Of a DNA stretch of 64,000 nucleotides, positions 60,946-64,000 are shown piece by piece; the first letter of the stretch is position 1; every line of letters begins with the position of its first letter. Below the pieces are notes generated by a model. It did not search any database, was not told the DNA's origin, and worked only from the letters and a program-made list of their open reading frames with translations. The DNA is from Flaviaesturariibacter aridisoli (GTDB lineage Bacteria; Bacteroidota; Bacteroidia; Chitinophagales; Chitinophagaceae): assembly GCF_004343705.1 (NCBI RefSeq), contig NZ_SKFH01000017.1:20859-84858 (forward strand), written 5' to 3'. The position numbers and the translations under genes were made by a program.

Positions 60946-61722
60946 ATGTTGCAAACGCTCTACTTCGAACGGCTTCCGCAAGCCGAAGCCATCCGGTACA
61001 TCGAACAATTCATCCGCGTACTACGCGCCGCCGGCAACCTGTCGGAAGCGCTCAGCGAAGCCCTCAACGAGCTGGAAGCCCGGATGCGGGAAGCGGCCAT
61101 CGCCTACCGGCAGGCCACCGGGTCCTCGCAAACAACGGCGTTGCAGGCCAAGGAAGACGAGCGCGACGCCTACGTGATCGGGCTGGGAAAGATCTGCGAC
61201 GGCCACCGCAATAACCCGGATCCTGCCAGCGCTGCGGCCGGCAAAAAGCTGCACGCGAACTTCGGCCTGTATGGCGGCGCCAGCAACATCACCAAGCTCA
61301 CCGTCAAGGCAGAAACGACTACCATTAATTCGATGATGCGCGACTGGCGCGAAAAGCCCGAGCTATCCGCCGCCGTGACCGCGCTTGGCCTGCAGCCCTG
61401 GGCCGACCGCCTGCAGACGGTCAACACCGAATACGACACGCTCTCGGTTGCCCGCGGGCAGGAGCGCGCCGCCCTGGAGCAGCAGGTGGATTATACCGTG
61501 AAAGACAAGCTCACGGAGGCCCGCCCGCTGTACGACGAGGTAGCCACCCATCTCAAAAGCGGCAAAGCCGCGGCCCGCCGCCTGCGGCAGGACGAACAGC
61601 CCTGGCTCAACGCCATCGGCGCCGCCAATGCCATCACCGAGGAATACAGCACCCTGCTGGCATCGCGGGCAACGCGGGCCGAGGCCCATCCCCAAACCCC
61701 TGCCCAGGGAGGAGGGGCGTAG
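60946..61722 (+). CDS. DUF6261 family protein
   Basis: 258 residues, mostly helical and cytosolic. Features ERLPQAEAIRYIEQF, a KEDERDAYVIGLGKICDGH block and NFGLYGGASNITKLTVKAETTTI (quoted in part) match the pattern of DUF6261 proteins, a Bacteroidota family of unknown function often present in several copies per genome. The last residues (EAHPQTPAQGGGA) are encoded by a repeat-like CCCCAAACCCCTGCCCAGGG element, so the natural C-terminus may have been altered. Preceded by the 20-21 nt array. Confidence 0.75.
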   Translation: MLQTLYFERLPQAEAIRYIEQFIRVLRAAGNLSEALSEALNELEARMREAAIAYRQATGSSQTTALQAKEDERDAYVIGLGKICDGHRNNPDPASAAAGKKLHANFGLYGGASNITKLTVKAETTTINSMMRDWREKPELSAAVTALGLQPWADRLQTVNTEYDTLSVARGQERAALEQQVDYTVKDKLTEARPLYDEVATHLKSGKAAARRLRQDEQPWLNAIGAANAITEEYSTLLASRATRAEAHPQTPAQGGGA

Positions 61723-61756
61723 GCGCAATCCATTCGGATAGGAAAGAGGAAAGAAA

Positions 61757-61788
61757 TGGAAAGGCCGCCCGGGAGGGCGGCCTTTCCA
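61757..61788. terminator. Strong hairpin between convergent genes
   Basis: TGGAAAGGCCGCCC-GGGA-GGGCGGCCTTTCCA, perfect stem of 14 pairs, followed by ATTTGTTT; likely terminator though the T-tract is interrupted. Confidence 0.7.
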
Positions 61789-61806
61789 TTTGTTTACCAT
61801 CTCGGC

Positions 61807-62331
61807 TCAGGACGCCAGCCCCAGGTACCGCAACAGTTCCTGCATGCCTCCCGCCGCACCACCCGGGCGAACGTGCCAGTGATCGAATTCGTAGATGAAG
61901 CGCCCCTCCGGGTCGTAGGCGGCGCCCTGCGCCTCCAGCAAAGGCTGGTACACTTCCGGGTCGGTCACGTAGAGGAACAGCAGTCCGTGCTCATCGAAAG
62001 CGATGTAATCGCCGTTTTCGGGATGCATCGCGAGTAATTCGTGGAAGCCGTCGTGAAAGATAAAGTCGCCGAAGGCGTCCAGCGCGCCCAGCAACTGCGT
62101 TTGCGACACGGTGCCCTCGTACTCGTTGGCATCGCCCTCGCTTTTCCCGTCAAACAGCTTTACGCGCAGGTAGCCATTGCCGCGCCCGACAAAGGCGCAC
62201 AGCACGGCCCGGATCGCATCGGCGCTGTTGAAATAAGCCACGAGGCGCTGCGCCGCGCCGTTGGATTGCAGCAGGTAAAAAGGTTCGGGCCGGTAGTCGC
62301 GGCTGGCGGATTTGATGGGATAGGCGTTCAT
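61807..62331 (-). CDS. Unknown protein, possible immunity-type
   Basis: 174 residues, no signal or membrane segment, acidic overall. Features: RPEPFYLLQSNGAAQRLVAYF, GNGYLRVKLFDGKSEGDANEYE, HDGFHELLAMHPENGDYIAFDEHGLLFLY (quoted in part) and FIYEFDHWHVRPGG. I do not recognise a named family; size and acidity recall polymorphic-toxin immunity proteins but this is weak. Same direction as the next gene, 56 nt downstream of it. Confidence 0.6.
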   Translation of the reverse strand: MNAYPIKSASRDYRPEPFYLLQSNGAAQRLVAYFNSADAIRAVLCAFVGRGNGYLRVKLFDGKSEGDANEYEGTVSQTQLLGALDAFGDFIFHDGFHELLAMHPENGDYIAFDEHGLLFLYVTDPEVYQPLLEAQGAAYDPEGRFIYEFDHWHVRPGGAAGGMQELLRYLGLAS

Positions 62332-62387
62332 GTGCCGGGGGGTCGGAGTGAAATGGCTGGTTCAGGAAGACGGTGTCGGCGCTGGCA

Positions 62388-62840
62388 TTACCCGTCAATC
62401 AAAATCCCCGTCGCTTCCCACTCTTCAAACTCGATGGTGATGTGGTGGTCGAGGTCGTGGGCGCTGGTGTGGAAGGCAAGGTCCCAGCGGCGGGGCAGGG
62501 GTGCGGGGCGCGGGATGCGGAGGTGCGCGAGCGAAAATTCGCCGTCGAAGTCCTGCAGCACGTAGTCTTCGCGCCAATTGCGGAACTCGTCTTCGATAAA
62601 AGGACGCGCCTTTTCTTTCAGCAGGGCGTAGTCGCGCTCCACGCTGCGGAAGAATTCCCGCTGCTCCTCGCTGGGGCCGCTCTCATCGGCTTCAATCAGT
62701 ATTTCTACGGGGCGACCAAGGGGCGCGAAGTCGCGCGTGCCGCTGTAGAAGTTGCCGCTGGCCGCTTCGTAATAACGCAGCGCGCCGAAAAATGGATCGT
62801 TGAAGAGGGGTTTCTGTTTGAAGTGACCGAACAGTGCCAT
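62388..62840 (-). CDS. Unknown protein with DUF2004/DUF6985-like features
   Basis: 150 residues, cytosolic. Pattern NDPFFGALRYYEAASGNFYSG, GRPVEILIEADESGPSEEQREFF and a C-terminal HHITIEFEEWEATGILIDG resembles small proteins often found as immunity partners or stand-alone in Bacteroidota. Start ATG 62840; the open frame continues upstream only through the octamer repeat. Followed by the gene at 61807 in the same direction. Confidence 0.6.
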   Translation of the reverse strand: MALFGHFKQKPLFNDPFFGALRYYEAASGNFYSGTRDFAPLGRPVEILIEADESGPSEEQREFFRSVERDYALLKEKARPFIEDEFRNWREDYVLQDFDGEFSLAHLRIPRPAPLPRRWDLAFHTSAHDLDHHITIEFEEWEATGILIDG

Positions 62841-62880
62841 AGTGCTGTTATTTGTAGTTAGGTGCCGGCGCCTGCCGGCG

Positions 62881-62957
62881 GTTCTCGTTCTCTCGTTCTC
62901 TCGTTCTCTCATTCTCTCGTTCTCTTGTTCTCTCGTTCTCTTGTTCTCTCGTTCTCG
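62881..62957. repeat. Octameric GTTCTCTC tandem repeat (about 9 copies)
   Basis: GTTCTCTC units with occasional ATTCTCTC or GTTCTCTT variants. The last units lie 3 nt before the stop codon of the bestrophin gene. Confidence 0.9.
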
Positions 62958-62959
62958 TC

Positions 62960-63841
62960 TCACCGCAGGATGCCCTCTACGTTTCCCCTGATGTTGTCGG
63001 CCATCTTCTGCATCGGCAGGTCGTTGGTATCGTGGCCGAAGGGGTCCTCGATCTCCTCGGCGATGAGTTCCAGCGAGGCCAGCACGTAGAAGATGAACAG
63101 CGTCACGGGCACCGTGTAGTAGCTGAGGGTAAAGGTGAAGCCGAAGGGGAGCGTGGCCACGTAGATGAAGATGAACTTCTTGATGAAGGCGCTGTAGCTG
63201 TAGGGGATGGGGGTGTTCTTGATCCGCTCGCAGGCGCCGCAGACGTCGGTGAAGGCGGACAGCTCGCCGTTAAGAAGAATGAGTTGCTCGCCGCTGAGCA
63301 GGCCTTCGCGGTGCAGCGCGTACACTTTGGCGTAGAGGCTTTCCGCCACTTTGTTGGGGCCGTGCTGGGCGCGGTCGAGGTCAGGCAGCTCGGGGTGGGC
63401 GCCTTCGTCGAGGGCGAAGCGGGTCGTGTCTTTGAGCAAATGCTTTTGCAGCACCTGGGCATAGAGCGGGATGGCCTGGCGGAAGAAGACGCGTGCGCCG
63501 CCGTCGGCTTCGGGCAGCATGGCGGCGAGCTTCAGGGCCAGGTTGCGGCTGTTGTTGACGAGCGAGCCCCACAGCTTGCGGCCTTCCCACCAGCGGTCGT
63601 AGGCGGTGTTGGTGCGAAACACGAGCAGCATCGAGATGGCAAAGCCGAGGAGCGTGTGCATCGTGGGCGTGTTGCGCAGGAAGCTGTCGGGTGGCAGGTG
63701 CAGCAGCGTTTTTTCGGCATACACCACGCCGGTGCTGTACAGCAGCATCAGCAGCAGGTAGGGCACCAGGGCGCGGAAGGTGTCCGAGCGGTGCACGAGA
63801 AAGATGGCGCGGTGCCAGTTTTTGGAATTGTAATAGATCAT
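62960..63841 (-). CDS. Bestrophin family membrane protein
   Basis: 293 residues of the bestrophin/UPF0187 family, pentameric chloride-type channels in known cases. Signature RTNTAYDRWWEGRKLWGSLVNNSRNLA (quoted in part) after the second helix, four hydrophobic segments (about 24-45, 57-75, 208-232, 235-255), and the C-terminal EIEDPFGHDTNDLPM motif. Start ATG 63841 is set by MIYYNSKNWHRAIF; the frame extends upstream without conserved residues. Stop codon TGA 62960-62962 abuts the octamer repeat. Confidence 0.93.
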   Translation of the reverse strand: MIYYNSKNWHRAIFLVHRSDTFRALVPYLLLMLLYSTGVVYAEKTLLHLPPDSFLRNTPTMHTLLGFAISMLLVFRTNTAYDRWWEGRKLWGSLVNNSRNLALKLAAMLPEADGGARVFFRQAIPLYAQVLQKHLLKDTTRFALDEGAHPELPDLDRAQHGPNKVAESLYAKVYALHREGLLSGEQLILLNGELSAFTDVCGACERIKNTPIPYSYSAFIKKFIFIYVATLPFGFTFTLSYYTVPVTLFIFYVLASLELIAEEIEDPFGHDTNDLPMQKMADNIRGNVEGILR

Positions 63842-64000
63842 GGTATTCAGCGCCCGAAGTTCACATCGAAATGGTCGCTGCGGGGAAAATTCTTTGTACC
63901 CGGCCGGAAGGGCTTGCCCGGTCTGCCAGCACGGAGGGCAGCGGGGCGCGGCCGTCGCCATAGGCTATGGCCGGCGGGGCGGCAAGCGCCCCTTGGTCGC
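63842..64000. other. Right window edge, no gene assigned
   Basis: Region upstream of the bestrophin gene. I see no supported gene start and no clear promoter. Confidence 0.5.

Noticed and set aside
1..64000. tRNA or rRNA genes, prophage or IS elements
   Set aside because: None seen by eye: no CCA-type tRNA arms, no integrase or transposase motifs. A tRNA scan would be needed to exclude a missed tRNA.

Overview
The window reads as chromosome from a high-GC member of the Bacteroidota, most likely the Chitinophagia (Chitinophagaceae-like). Seen in the sequence: most genes have no Shine-Dalgarno but carry a TAnnTTTG-type -7 box; there are two proteins with Por/type IX secretion (T9SS) C-terminal sorting domains; a TonB-dependent receptor with a carboxypeptidase-regulatory N-domain; many lipoproteins with short lipoboxes; and an infA-rpmJ-rpsM-rpsK-rpsD-rpoA-rplQ block. 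This is mostly a housekeeping and cell-envelope chromosome segment. I see no prophage, transposase, CRISPR array, tRNA or rRNA.

Layout. 1-5.4 kb: sppA (cut by the window edge), folK, a deoxynucleoside kinase, an MFS transporter, an MBL-fold hydrolase and a YkgJ-type cysteine-cluster protein. 5.4-9.8 kb: a metal-chaperone-like small protein, a TerB-like protein and an EcsC protein in one direction, then a CBS protein, a DUF892 ferritin-like protein with a long Ser/Gly/Thr/Arg tail, and a DUF1579 lipoprotein. 9.8-13.6 kb: a candidate short non-coding transcript, gcvP and a hemerythrin-like protein. 13.6-22.1 kb: a run of minus-strand envelope genes (a VIT/vWA/DUF2135 protein with a SusC-like motif, a TonB receptor), then a methyltransferase-rpe pair and a TPR lipoprotein. 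22.1-27.9 kb: PD40-repeat protein, metzincin-like lipoprotein, small membrane protein, phosphoesterase/homogentisate dioxygenase divergent pair, lipoprotein, small conserved protein. 27.9-34.4 kb: translation/transcription core operon followed by a DUF2167 protein and carA. 34.4-40.4 kb: T9SS-sorted M1 aminopeptidase, aroQ, FUSC membrane protein, CoA-transferase. 40.9-52.3 kb: one giant gene (about 3,809 codons) for a modular T9SS-secreted surface protein. 52.4-64 kb: sortilin/BNR-like exported protein, MORN-like protein, esterase, WG-repeat protein plus Xaa-Pro aminopeptidase, a 1.25-kb gene-poor stretch with gene debris and a 20/21-nt repeat array, DUF6261 protein, two small unknown proteins, bestrophin.

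The most unusual property is not a gene but the spaces between genes. Many intergenic gaps hold one of several families of short degenerate tandem repeats (period 7 or 8 nt) or palindromic elements, often as two inverted halves. Even all four larger gaps of the ribosomal-protein/rpoA operon carry such elements or strong hairpins, including a textbook terminator-like hairpin between rpsD and rpoA. Several genes have a -7 box that ends only 4-6 nt before the start codon, implying leaderless mRNAs. Other points of note are the SusC-like motif inside a vWA protein, three Cys-rich modules in the giant protein, and a short orphan transcript near 9.9 kb.
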